Of a DNA stretch of 39,324 nt, positions 32,228-39,324 are shown one piece after another. A program made the translations under genes and the position numbers. Origin of the DNA: Chromatiales bacterium (GTDB lineage: Bacteria > Pseudomonadota > Gammaproteobacteria > UBA6429 > Thiohalophilaceae); the NCBI GenBank assembly GCA_026984045.1, contig JALSSV010000079.1:1-39324 (forward strand), written 5' to 3'. The first letter of the stretch is position 1, and each line of letters begins with the position of its first letter. The notes beneath the pieces are model-generated. The model worked only from the letters and a program-made list of their open reading frames with translations, had not been told where the DNA came from and ran no database searches.

Positions 32228-33029
32228 CGCGATCGCCGCTTCCCTGAACCGCATCCTGGCGATGCTGATCCGCTACACCTTCCTGCTGCGCAACAGCTGG
32301 CCCCGGGTGATCGAGCTGGCCTACTGGCCCACCATGCAGATGATCCTGTGGGGCTTCATCAACCGGTTCCTGGTGCAGCAGAGCGCCTGGCTGGCCCAGG
32401 CCGCGGGGCTGTTCATCTCGGCGGTGCTGCTGTGGGACGTGCTGTTCCGCGGCCAGCTCGGCGTGTCCATCGTCTTCTTCGAGGAAATGTATTCGCGCAA
32501 CCTGGGGCACCTGTTCGTCTCGCCCCTGCGCCCCTGGGAGCTGATCGTCTCGCTGCTGACCATCAGCCTGATCCGCACCGTGATCGGGGTGGGCGCAGCG
32601 GCGCTGCTGGCCATCGTCTTCTACCAGTACTCCATCTTCGACATGGGCCTGCCCCTGCTGGCCTTCTTCAGCAACCTGCTGGTGATGAGCTGGGCCATCG
32701 GCCTGATGGTGATCGCCATCGTGCTGCGCTACGGCCTCGGCGCCGAGGGCCTGGCCTGGGCGGTGATCTTCGCCGTGGCCCCGGTCAGCGGCATCTACTA
32801 CCCGGTGAGCACCCTCCCCGACTGGCTGCAGCCGGTGGCCTGGAGCCTGCCCTCCAGCCACGTCTTCGAAGGCATGCGCCAGGTGCTCATCGACGGCCAC
32901 TTCGACTGGGCCCTGTTCCGCCACGCCGTGGCCCTGAACGCCGTCTACCTGGTCCTGGGCATCGCCACCTTCCTGCGGGTGTTCCACATCGCCCGCCGCA
33001 AGGGGCTGCTGCTCAATGCGGGGGATTGA
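32220..33029 (+). CDS. ABC-2 type exporter, permease
   Basis: 269 residues with six predicted membrane helices, starting at a GTG that overlaps the ATPase stop codon region by 8 bp. RNLGHLFVSPLRPWELIVS corresponds to the cytoplasmic E/G-loop typical of ABC-2 permeases. FAVAPVSGIYYPVSTLPDWLQPVAWSLPSSHVFEG is the usual terminal extracellular-helix region. It works as a dimer with the preceding ATPase to move an unidentified substrate out of the cytosol. Confidence 0.9.
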   Translation: MPDAIAASLNRILAMLIRYTFLLRNSWPRVIELAYWPTMQMILWGFINRFLVQQSAWLAQAAGLFISAVLLWDVLFRGQLGVSIVFFEEMYSRNLGHLFVSPLRPWELIVSLLTISLIRTVIGVGAAALLAIVFYQYSIFDMGLPLLAFFSNLLVMSWAIGLMVIAIVLRYGLGAEGLAWAVIFAVAPVSGIYYPVSTLPDWLQPVAWSLPSSHVFEGMRQVLIDGHFDWALFRHAVALNAVYLVLGIATFLRVFHIARRKGLLLNAGD

Positions 33030-33043
33030 GACCGGATGGCAAC

Positions 33044-33069
33044 GGCGGCTCCGCTGCGCTTGAGCCGCC
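33044..33069. terminator. Weak hairpin after the ABC exporter genes
   Basis: GGCGGCTC-N10-GAGCCGCC has an 8-bp perfect stem 15 bp past the permease stop. Only scattered T's follow, so it is a doubtful intrinsic terminator. Confidence 0.3.
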
Positions 33070-33104
33070 CTGCGCATCCTTTCCTCTTGCCGCTTTTCTC
33101 TGAA

Positions 33105-33560
33105 TTATTCGCCCTTTGCCCGGAGTTTCGTGCGAATGAAATCGCTGTGCGAAACGTAGAGCAGATCCGCGATGCGCCGCACCAGGTGTTCCTCGTAGCG
33201 GTCCAGCTCGTCGTCGGCCAGGACCACGCGCCAGAGGTTTTCCAGCAGCTCGCGTTTCTCCGCCGGGCTCAGGTGGCGGTGCAGCAGGGCGGTGAATTCA
33301 TGCAGGGAGACGGCATCGCGCACCCGTTCCTCGGCGGCATGGAAGAGGCGTTCGGCATCGGCGCGGGCGAGGCCGAACTGGCGCTTGAGCGCCCGCACCA
33401 CGGCGTCGCGCTCGGCCGGCTGGACCACGTGATCGGCCTGCATGGCTTCCACCAGCAGGGCCGCGGCGGCCAGGCGCACCAGCGCCTGCTCGTCGGCGTC
33501 GCGGCTCGAGGCCTCGAAGGCGGGGATCCGTTGCAGGTATTCGCGCAGACGTTCGAGCAT
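33105..33560 (-). CDS. TerB-like protein
   Basis: 151 residues, all helical and cytosolic. LVRLAAAALLVEAMQADHVVQPAERDAV, then KRELLENLWRVVLADDELDRYEEHLVRRIADLLYVSHSDFI. The repeated acidic A-D-x-x-x-x-x-E pattern is the metal-binding signature of the TerB/COG4103 family. TerB relatives occur with tellurite resistance and stress systems, but single-gene members like this have no settled role. It converges on the ABC permease gene. MITE-like copy C lies upstream of its start. Confidence 0.82.
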   Translation of the reverse strand: MLERLREYLQRIPAFEASSRDADEQALVRLAAAALLVEAMQADHVVQPAERDAVVRALKRQFGLARADAERLFHAAEERVRDAVSLHEFTALLHRHLSPAEKRELLENLWRVVLADDELDRYEEHLVRRIADLLYVSHSDFIRTKLRAKGE

Positions 33561-33587
33561 GAAACCGTCCTTTCAGGTGAGCCATGG

Positions 33588-33751
33588 CAGGCTGTTGAAA
33601 AACGTCGTTTTGCAACAGCCTGTTGTGTGCGATGCAGGGAGGCATCGCCATTTTCAATGACGTCGAGTCATTGAAAATGTGAGGAAACGGGAAACCGCGT
33701 TTTCCGTTTCCGGGTTGAAAAAGCCCAGGGATGGGCTTTTTCAACCGCCTG
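33588..33751 (+). repeat. MITE-like multi-hairpin repeat, copy C
   Basis: A 164-bp copy in the same orientation as copy B, with all five stems preserved including the AAAAAGCCCA / TGGGCTTTTT terminator-like stem. Its right end touches the stop codon of the NERD-like gene (TGA at 33754-33752). No flanking duplication is seen. Confidence 0.88.
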
Positions 33752-34429
33752 TCAGAGCCGCCAGATCAGCCAGGCGGCGGCCAGGGCGGCGAGGATCAGG
33801 GCCAGCAGGCCATCACGCATGCCGTCGGCGGGACGGCTGGCTTCCTGCCACAGGCGGCGTTCCTGCCGATCCAGCGGCCGCGCGGCCTGGCGCAGGGCCT
33901 GCCAGGCCTGGCGCAGCGGCGTGGGCAGCGTTTTTTCCGTGCAGGGCGCGAACGTCTCGACGCGGCGGATGGCGGCCGGTTGCCCCTTGGGAAACCGGGC
34001 CTCGCCGGAGACCACCAGATACCCTTCCACGGGCACGTTTCCGATCACCTGCTGGCGCACCGCCATCACGTTGCGTTCCAGCTCGGGCAGGGGGTTGGCG
34101 AAGCGCCAGGTGCGAGAACCGATCACCTGGCTCCAGTTGTCCATGCCCTCGGCGGCAAAGATTGCTCCCCGATAGCGCTGTACCATCAGGACTTCGATGG
34201 AACGGGGCGTGAGCAGCAGGTAGTCGATGAACACCTCGCCTTCCAGCCCGTCGGGCAGGACCACGGATTCGAGCATGCCGACACCCGCCCGCCGCAGGCG
34301 ACGGCGCAAACGTCGCGCGGCCAGATACCGTCGCCATGCCGGCGTCCCCAGCCACGCGGCCAGGGCCAGAAGAAACAGCGGCACCCCCCAGGTCGCCACG
34401 GGGCCTTGCCAGTCCAGCCAGTCGGTCAT
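33752..34429 (-). CDS. NERD-like membrane protein, degenerate nuclease motif
   Basis: 225 residues with an N-terminal membrane helix (about 10-28) and a C-terminal one (about 206-224). Between them, LPDGLEGEVFIDYLLLTPRS, IEVLMVQRYRGAIFAAEG and W-x-Q-V recall the NERD fold (nuclease-related domain). In canonical members the second strand reads x-x-E-x-K. Here the aligned positions are Met and Gln, so nuclease activity is doubtful. The ATG at 34429 is preceded by GGAGAG. The gene stops exactly at the edge of repeat copy C. The fold call is by eye. Confidence 0.55.
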   Translation of the reverse strand: MTDWLDWQGPVATWGVPLFLLALAAWLGTPAWRRYLAARRLRRRLRRAGVGMLESVVLPDGLEGEVFIDYLLLTPRSIEVLMVQRYRGAIFAAEGMDNWSQVIGSRTWRFANPLPELERNVMAVRQQVIGNVPVEGYLVVSGEARFPKGQPAAIRRVETFAPCTEKTLPTPLRQAWQALRQAARPLDRQERRLWQEASRPADGMRDGLLALILAALAAAWLIWRL

Positions 34430-34566
34430 GCAGGCATTCTCTCCAGGTCGGGATTGCGCACGAGCCAACGATGCCAGCCGGCGCGAAATTGGGTATCTTA
34501 CCCAAACCCTGCCCGCAAGGAGAATGCCGTGAGCCGCCGTCTGCAACCTGCATCCGATTTCCGGCC

Positions 34567-34959
34567 ATGAGCCTGCCCCCGGATCTGGAAGCCGCCCAGC
34601 GGCTGGTCAGCGCCTATGGACAGGTCCTGGCCTCGCTGGACGGCAGCGGCTGGGCCCATCCCCGTTCACTGCTGCCCGCCCCCCCCGACCAAATCATGGC
34701 GGCCATTCACCGGCTGCTGGCGTTTCTGGCCGATGCCGATTCCGCCGTCTGTCAGAGCCTGGCCCAGAGCTACGTCTACCTGGCCCAGTTCGTGGACGAT
34801 GAGGAGGCAGAGACGGTCCGGCGTGGCCAGGCGGCCCTGGGGGCCCAGCCACCGGACCCGTCCGAACTGCCCCATGCCGACGAGGCGGCACGGATCATCA
34901 ACCGCATCAAGCTGGAGATGGAGAACCTGGTGCAGGACGTGCAGATCTACCTGCGTTGA
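34567..34959 (+). CDS. Hypothetical protein (130 aa)
   Basis: A soluble, helical, acidic protein (MSLPPDLEAAQRLVSAYGQV ... MENLVQDVQIYLR) with good GC3 codon use and no signal or membrane segment. I do not recognise a domain. The ATG at 34567 is the first that excludes the promoter region shared with the divergent NERD-like gene. It converges on the cyclase gene, 13 bp apart. Confidence 0.7.
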   Translation: MSLPPDLEAAQRLVSAYGQVLASLDGSGWAHPRSLLPAPPDQIMAAIHRLLAFLADADSAVCQSLAQSYVYLAQFVDDEEAETVRRGQAALGAQPPDPSELPHADEAARIINRIKLEMENLVQDVQIYLR

Positions 34960-34972
34960 CTCACCGCGATGG

Positions 34973-35911
34973 TCATTCCGCCACCTCGACCCGGAGCGTG
35001 TCCAGCACCTGATCCACTTCGGCGAAGTCGAGCATGCAGATCCGCACCGGATCCCGCTTGCCCTTGATGCGCAGGTGCTTGCGCCGCGACGCCACGAAAT
35101 CGCCGGGGAGGTAGCGATAGGCACATTCGCTGAGGATCACGTCGGTCCCCAGCAGCTTGGTGGCGCTCTCCAGGCGAAAGGCGATATTGACCGCATCGCC
35201 CAGTGCCGAATTGTCCTGTCCGCCCACCGAGGCGGCGCCGGTGTTGATGCCCACGCCGATGCGGATGGGTTCGGGCACCTCGGTGAAGGTCTTGTTGAGA
35301 TCCCGGGTCACCTTGTGGATGCGGGCAGCGGCAGAGAGGGCCTGGAGCACGGTGCGTTCCGGCTGGCGATCCGATTCCCAGCGCGCGAACACGCAATCGC
35401 CGATGAACTTGTCGACGATGCCGCCGTGGGCGAGGATGGCGTCGGACACCTGGTGGAACCAGCTGTTCATCAGCTTGGTGAGGGTGCGGATGTGGACCTG
35501 TTCGGAGAGGGTGGTGAAGCCGCGGATGTCGGCGACGAGAATGGTGATCTGGCGGATTTCGGGGGTGTCGGAGATGACCGTGTCCTGGAGGGAGAGGGTA
35601 TCGAGGGAGATGGCCTCTTCCGCCGTCTGGTGGAACTCCATCTCGATGTGGCCCATGCGGATGCGGTCGCCCGGCTTGAGCTGGCGCGGCGTGGTGATCC
35701 GCTGGCCGTTGATGAAGGTGCCGTTGGAGCTGCCGCTGTCGATGAGGTAGTAGTCGCCGGAGCTGAAGCGCCGGATCATGGCATGATTGCGGGAGGCATG
35801 CAGATCGGGCAGGACGATGTCGGAGCTGCGGTCACGGCCGATGGTCAGTACCGATTTGCACGGGACATCCTTGACTTCACCCTGAAATTTGTACCGGATA
35901 AAGGCCGACAT
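34973..35911 (-). CDS. FHA-linked class III adenylate/guanylate cyclase
   Basis: 312 residues. Residues about 20-92 form an FHA domain, a phosphothreonine reader: IGRDRSSDIVLPD, SRNHAMI and DSGSSNGTFING. A class III cyclase domain follows (about 120-290): metal ligands D128 in VADIRGFTTLSE and D172 in DKFIGDCVFARW, and the transition-state pair N242/R246 in GDAVNIAFRLE. The substrate-selecting segment is DNSALGD; a Ser where many bacterial cyclases have Thr or Asp leaves ATP likely but not proven. It is cytoplasmic with no membrane part. It may feed the cyclic-nucleotide-binding protein 4 kb away. Confidence 0.92.
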   Translation of the reverse strand: MSAFIRYKFQGEVKDVPCKSVLTIGRDRSSDIVLPDLHASRNHAMIRRFSSGDYYLIDSGSSNGTFINGQRITTPRQLKPGDRIRMGHIEMEFHQTAEEAISLDTLSLQDTVISDTPEIRQITILVADIRGFTTLSEQVHIRTLTKLMNSWFHQVSDAILAHGGIVDKFIGDCVFARWESDRQPERTVLQALSAAARIHKVTRDLNKTFTEVPEPIRIGVGINTGAASVGGQDNSALGDAVNIAFRLESATKLLGTDVILSECAYRYLPGDFVASRRKHLRIKGKRDPVRICMLDFAEVDQVLDTLRVEVAE

Positions 35912-35992
35912 GGCACCCCATCATCCTGCCGCGGCAAACCGCCACACCCAAACCGCGATGATACATGAACCGGGAAACGCGCGTGTGACCGT

Positions 35993-36682
35993 TCAGGCCG
36001 CTCCCGTCCCGGCCAGCAACCGGGTCCGCTGCCGGCGCACCGGCTGGAAGAGGGCCACCCCGTCGGCGGCCCGGATCCCCTGCAGGATATCGTCGAAATC
36101 GGCCCGCTCGGCTTCCCGGGGCTCGGCCATGTGCGCGTCCACCTCGCCATAGTGGCGGCGGATGTGCGCCTCCACCGATGCCTCGACCCGCGGATCGCCG
36201 GCGAAACGCTCGACGGTGCGGGCCACGCGAAACAGCCAGGCCTGGGCGAACACGTCGGCGCGCCGTTCCCGCTCGTCGTCGGTATCCTCCAGGGCGGCCA
36301 GGAAACGCGCGCGGGCGGTTTCGAGGCGGCGCAGCAGCACCTTGAAGGTGTAAGTGGCCACTTCGGCGCTGTGGCCCATGCCGATGAAGCGATACTCGGG
36401 CCGGCAGCCGAAACGGCGGGCCAGGATCACCCGGCAGTCGAAGGCGTTGGCCACCAGGTTGGCCAGGGCCAGCACCCAGAACGGCGGGGAATAGGCGTTG
36501 CCGGTATCGAAACCTGCTTCCTGTATATCGGCCAATTCCAGATCGGCTTCAGAAATCCGGTATTTCTCCATCAGGCGACGGGCCTGGCGCAGGGCAGAGG
36601 CCGCCTCGTTGGGATTGGCGGAGTCGGAAAGCCGCAGGCACTTGGCGATCTTTTCGATGATTTTTCGCTGATCCACCCGCAT
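35993..36682 (-). CDS. DUF2786-domain protein
   Basis: 229 residues. The N terminus DQRKIIEKIAKCLRLSDSANPNEAASALRQARRLMEKYRIS is the DUF2786 signature, a helical domain of unknown function found in phages and bacteria. The remainder (PPFWVLALANLVANAFDCRVIL, YRFIGMGHSAEVATYTFKVLL) matches the segment that usually follows it. The ATG at 36682 has AGGGAG directly upstream; a longer open frame to 37024 overlaps nadA. It is divergent from nadA and has a strong AT-rich promoter. Confidence 0.8.
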   Translation of the reverse strand: MRVDQRKIIEKIAKCLRLSDSANPNEAASALRQARRLMEKYRISEADLELADIQEAGFDTGNAYSPPFWVLALANLVANAFDCRVILARRFGCRPEYRFIGMGHSAEVATYTFKVLLRRLETARARFLAALEDTDDERERRADVFAQAWLFRVARTVERFAGDPRVEASVEAHIRRHYGEVDAHMAEPREAERADFDDILQGIRAADGVALFQPVRRQRTRLLAGTGAA

Positions 36683-36715
36683 CTCCCTGGTTGTTTCGGA
36701 TTGTTTTATCTCGAT

Positions 36716-36744
36716 TTTATAATACAAACATGAATTTACAACAA
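36716..36744 (-). promoter_or_regulatory. Sigma-70 promoter of the DUF2786 gene
   Basis: On the minus strand TTGTTG (36744-36739), a 17-bp spacer and TATAAA (36721-36716) form a good -35/-10 pair within an unusually AT-rich patch. It ends 33 bp before the start codon at 36682. Confidence 0.55.
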
Positions 36745-36875
36745 CTTTTTCGTAAAATACATTAAATTCGCATCCATTCGGAGCAGGTGCGACCCGGCAA
36801 GGGCTTGTTTTACACTTTTGCGACCCCATTGCGACAGGAACGCCCAGCCATTTTTCCACCCCGGAAAACAGCCCC

Positions 36876-37982
36876 ATGATTCCCGAAAAGGCCACAGCGC
36901 CCACTCCCATCGACCTCGACGAAATCCGCCGCCAGGCCTGGAACGCACCCTGCCCCGCACCCCTGGACGCGGCGCAGCGCCAGGCTCTGCGCGAGCGCAT
37001 CAAGCGCCTGCTCGAGGCGCGCAACGCGGTGCTGGTGGCCCACTACTACGTGGACGAGGAGTTGCAGTCCCTGGCCGACGAGACCGGCGGCTGCGTCTCC
37101 GACTCGCTGGAGATGGCCCGCTTCGGCCACGCCCATCCGGCCGAAACCATCGTGGTGGCCGGGGTGCGCTTCATGGGCGAGACGGCCAAGATCCTCAATC
37201 CGGAGAAGCGGGTGCTGATGCCCACCCTCGAGGCCGAGTGCTCGCTGGATCTGAGCTGCCCCGCCGATGCCTTCAGCGCCTTCTGCGATCAGCATCCCGA
37301 CCGCACCGTGGTGGTCTACGCCAACACCAGCGCGGCGGTGAAGGCCCGCGCCGACTGGACGGTGACCTCCTCCATCGCGGTGAAGGTGGCCGAGCATCTG
37401 CACCGGCAGGGGAAGAAGATCCTCTGGGCGCCGGATCGCTACCTGGGCGCCTACGTGCAGGAGGTCACGGGCGCCGACATGCTCATGTGGCAGGGCTCGT
37501 GCATCGTGCACGACGAATTCCGCGCCGACGCCCTGAAGCAGCTCAAGGCCGAACACCCCGAGGCGGCAGTGCTGGTGCACCCCGAATCGCCGCCCGACGT
37601 CATCGCCCTGGCCGACGTGGTGGGCTCCACCACCCAGATCATCCAGGCGGCGCAGACGCTGCCCAACGACACCTTCATCGTCGCCACCGATCGCGGGATC
37701 TTCTACAAGATGAAGGCAGCCGCCCCCGGCAAGACCTTCATCGAAGCCCCCACCGGCGGCCTGGCCGCCTCCTGCGGCTCCTGCGCCCACTGCCCGTGGA
37801 TGAACATGAACGGCCTGGCCAACCTGGCCGCCGCCCTCGAACACGACGGCCCCGAACACGAAATCCACGTGGACCCGACCATCGGCCGCGAAGCACGCAA
37901 ATCCATCAAACGCATGCTCGACTTCGCCGAAAGCCTCAGGCTGCAGGCGACGGGGGAGGCGAATGTGGCATCGCCGGCCTAG
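36876..37982 (+). CDS. nadA: Quinolinate synthase A
   Basis: 368 residues. NadA condenses iminoaspartate (from NadB) with dihydroxyacetone phosphate to quinolinate in NAD synthesis, using an oxygen-sensitive [4Fe-4S] cluster. Cluster ligands are C122 (ECSLDLSC), C209 (MWQGSCIVH) and one of C300/C303/C306 ([14 protein letters not shown]). [39 protein letters not shown] and [18 protein letters not shown] are all present. Length and order are normal for the bacterial enzyme. It is monocistronic and divergent from the DUF2786 gene; nadB and nadC are not nearby. Confidence 0.97.
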   Translation: MIPEKATAPTPIDLDEIRRQAWNAPCPAPLDAAQRQALRERIKRLLEARNAVLVAHYYVDEELQSLADETGGCVSDSLEMARFGHAHPAETIVVAGVRFMGETAKILNPEKRVLMPTLEAECSLDLSCPADAFSAFCDQHPDRTVVVYANTSAAVKARADWTVTSSIAVKVAEHLHRQGKKILWAPDRYLGAYVQEVTGADMLMWQGSCIVHDEFRADALKQLKAEHPEAAVLVHPESPPDVIALADVVGSTTQIIQAAQTLPNDTFIVATDRGIFYKMKAAAPGKTFIEAPTGGLAASCGSCAHCPWMNMNGLANLAAALEHDGPEHEIHVDPTIGREARKSIKRMLDFAESLRLQATGEANVASPA

Positions 37983-38020
37983 TCCACCCGGACAAATTTT
38001 CCGCACCACCACACTTCAAA

Positions 38021-38063
38021 TGTGACCTATTTCACAAGATTCAGCCTGCGGTCTTGCTAATCT
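38021..38063 (+). promoter_or_regulatory. Class II CRP-dependent promoter of the VasX-like gene
   Basis: TGTGA-CCTATT-TCACA (38021-38036) is a perfect CRP core. An extended -10 box TGC-TAATCT follows, with the hexamer at 38058-38063. A start near 38070 would place the CRP centre at -41.5, the exact class II geometry. No separate -35 box is needed or seen. Confidence 0.65.
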
Positions 38064-38170
38064 GATCGCGGTTTTCGCAGGGCGAAACCGCCGACCCCGC
38101 ATCCCGACACAGGCCATGGACCGGCACGCACGCCCCTTACCGTGGCCGGAATTCAAGGAGGAAGATCGCG

Positions 38171-39324
38171 ATGACTGAAACCGCCGTCAACCCGGCCTAC
38201 GCCCGCATCCACCGGGGCGAGTGTCTGGAAGTGCCCCTCGGCGCCGGCACGCAGAAAGGCCGCAACCGGGAGCTGGTCATGCCCTCCCGGGGCACCGGCA
38301 AGGTCTTCCTAAAGTACAAGGACACCCGCTTCACCTGGTACACCCTCCCGCTGGGCAAGGCCGCCACGCGAGGCCGGGACGAAGCCCCCACGCCCGAGAA
38401 GAACGTCCTCGTGCCCGTTCTGCCGCGGGTCTACACCACCCCCGAGCCGGACCCGGCGAAATGCGCCGTGCCCCGCGCCCCCGGCTGGCTCTACATCTTC
38501 AAGGGCGGCTACCTCTGGCGCGAACTCGAAGTGCTGCCCCAGGGCCGGTTCCGTGACGTCAACCTGCACGAATACGCCGGCCGGGACGTACGCCCCGCCA
38601 CCGTCGAGAAGGACGACCGGATCCTCCTGCCCTACCGCCTCGACGACGTGGAGCAGGACATCCGCATGGCCTATGCCGACGTGCAGTGGTCCTGGGCCCG
38701 GATCAACATGCTCGGCGGCATGGATCCGGACGACTTCCGCCTCCACCCCGACCACCTGCCGCCCATGCCCGAAGAACAGGGCTACACGCAGGAGCAGATT
38801 GCCGAACAGCAGGCCGCCCGCCTCCAGCAGATCGACCTGTCCGGCTTCGACGCCGGCTTTCCCGTCCAGCCCCCGGAAGGCCGCAAGGCCCGCGTCGAGA
38901 ACGTCGAACACGCCAACGAGCGGCTCATCCACATCCGCCTGCACCGCAAGGCCAACATCCCCGTGGTGTATCTCGACGATCCCCTCGGCGTCGCCCGCGC
39001 CCTGGCCGCCGAGCATCAGAACGCCTGGCGGGAACTGGCCGAATACATCGAGGAGCTCGCCGATCCGGCCAACCGGCGCCGGCATCCCTATGCGCCCTGG
39101 TTCGACTCGGCGGTGCTGGCCAACCAGTACTTCTTCGTCGAACACCCGGAAGTGGAAACCGCCAACGTCGAAACCTACCCCGGTCAACCGCGCCAGGGCG
39201 AATGGGAGCAGGCCCGGAAGCTGCGCGCCGAATGGCGCAAGCGGCTGAGCCTCGAAGACATCCAGACCGCCCTGGGCACCCGGCGCCGGGCCGAGCTGCG
39301 CGCGCGGATCGTCGAAGCCCGCGA
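38171..39324 (+). CDS. VasX-like T6SS effector candidate, N-terminal part (runs off the right edge)
   Basis: 384 codons are visible from ATG 38171, which has a strong AAGGAGGA ribosome binding site. There is no signal peptide. VLVPVLPRVYTT, APGWLYIFKGGYLWRELEV, then about 200 residues later IPVVYLDDPLGVARALAAEH resemble the N-terminal region of VasX-type effectors (LPxRY, G-x-L-Y-x-F-x-x-G-x-L-W-R-E and D-D-P-x-G-x-A). Those proteins are delivered by type VI secretion and end in pore-forming or other toxic domains, here outside the window. No vgrG, adaptor or immunity gene is visible. The assignment is from motif memory. A class II CRP promoter precedes it. Confidence 0.55.
   Translation, partial: MTETAVNPAYARIHRGECLEVPLGAGTQKGRNRELVMPSRGTGKVFLKYKDTRFTWYTLPLGKAATRGRDEAPTPEKNVLVPVLPRVYTTPEPDPAKCAVPRAPGWLYIFKGGYLWRELEVLPQGRFRDVNLHEYAGRDVRPATVEKDDRILLPYRLDDVEQDIRMAYADVQWSWARINMLGGMDPDDFRLHPDHLPPMPEEQGYTQEQIAEQQAARLQQIDLSGFDAGFPVQPPEGRKARVENVEHANERLIHIRLHRKANIPVVYLDDPLGVARALAAEHQNAWRELAEYIEELADPANRRRHPYAPWFDSAVLANQYFFVEHPEVETANVETYPGQPRQGEWEQARKLRAEWRKRLSLEDIQTALGTRRRAELRARIVEAR

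Noticed and set aside
11172-33751. The three 161-164 bp elements as CRISPR-like repeats or small RNA genes
   Set aside because: They are far apart, in both orientations and without spacers. Hairpins could be transcribed, but no promoter is visible, so MITE-like repeat is the simpler reading.

Overview
The window looks like chromosomal DNA from a GC-rich gammaproteobacterium. The FabA/FabB pair, the YggX and ErpA types, the CRP- and FNR-like sites and the style of the intergenic palindromes all fit. A free-living Chromatiales/Ectothiorhodospiraceae-like organism is my best guess, but nothing here fixes the genus. Most genes have ordinary high-GC codon use. I see no tRNA, rRNA, CRISPR array, integrase or complete insertion sequence.

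Left edge to 5.6 kb: the 5' end of a secreted RHS-type polymorphic protein (minus strand, runs off the window), a DUF1353-like gene, a K+-independent H+-pumping pyrophosphatase (hppA) with a clear terminator, and a ketopantoate-reductase-like oxidoreductase. A perfect FNR-type box lies between the last two, followed by a repeat-rich stretch and a small ORF. 5.6-14.9 kb: an M4-type metalloprotease with its emfourin-like inhibitor, an ammonium transporter, mazG, an HDOD protein, a DUF302 lipoprotein, a REC plus degenerate-GGDEF regulator behind a sigma-28-like promoter, a membrane-anchored TlpA-like thioredoxin and a TfpX/TfpZ-like membrane protein.

14.9-21 kb (all minus strand): erpA, an ATP-grasp ligase, an AmmeMemoRadiSam-type radical SAM enzyme and a DUF4442 thioesterase-like gene are tightly packed. 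They are followed by an lpxA-type acyltransferase and fabA-fabB. 21-26.1 kb: yggX, a small coupled ORF, a Zn-ribbon Nudix hydrolase, an M48-like membrane protein that has lost its zinc motif, then an overlapping pair of a geranylgeranyl-reductase-family flavoenzyme and a cyclopropane-fatty-acid synthase.

26.2-39.3 kb: an outer-membrane beta-barrel, then the most unusual gene of the window. It encodes a 1260-residue protein with two cyclic-nucleotide-binding domains, a rhodanese domain, a coiled coil of more than 500 residues with 66-residue repeats, one membrane span and an Ala/Pro/Glu-rich tail. After it come a Tat-type DUF2914 protein, an ABC-2 exporter, a TerB-like protein, a NERD-like membrane protein, a hypothetical gene, an FHA-linked class III nucleotide cyclase, a DUF2786 gene, nadA, and the 5' end of a VasX-like T6SS effector candidate.

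Two threads link distant genes. First, cAMP: a class III cyclase and a double cyclic-nucleotide-binding protein are encoded here. Perfect TGTGA-N6-TCACA sites precede the 1260-residue gene and the VasX-like gene, and a one-mismatch site precedes the RHS gene. Second, a 161-164 bp MITE-like element made of five hairpins occurs three times, each time downstream of a minus-strand gene, and carries its own terminator-like hairpin.
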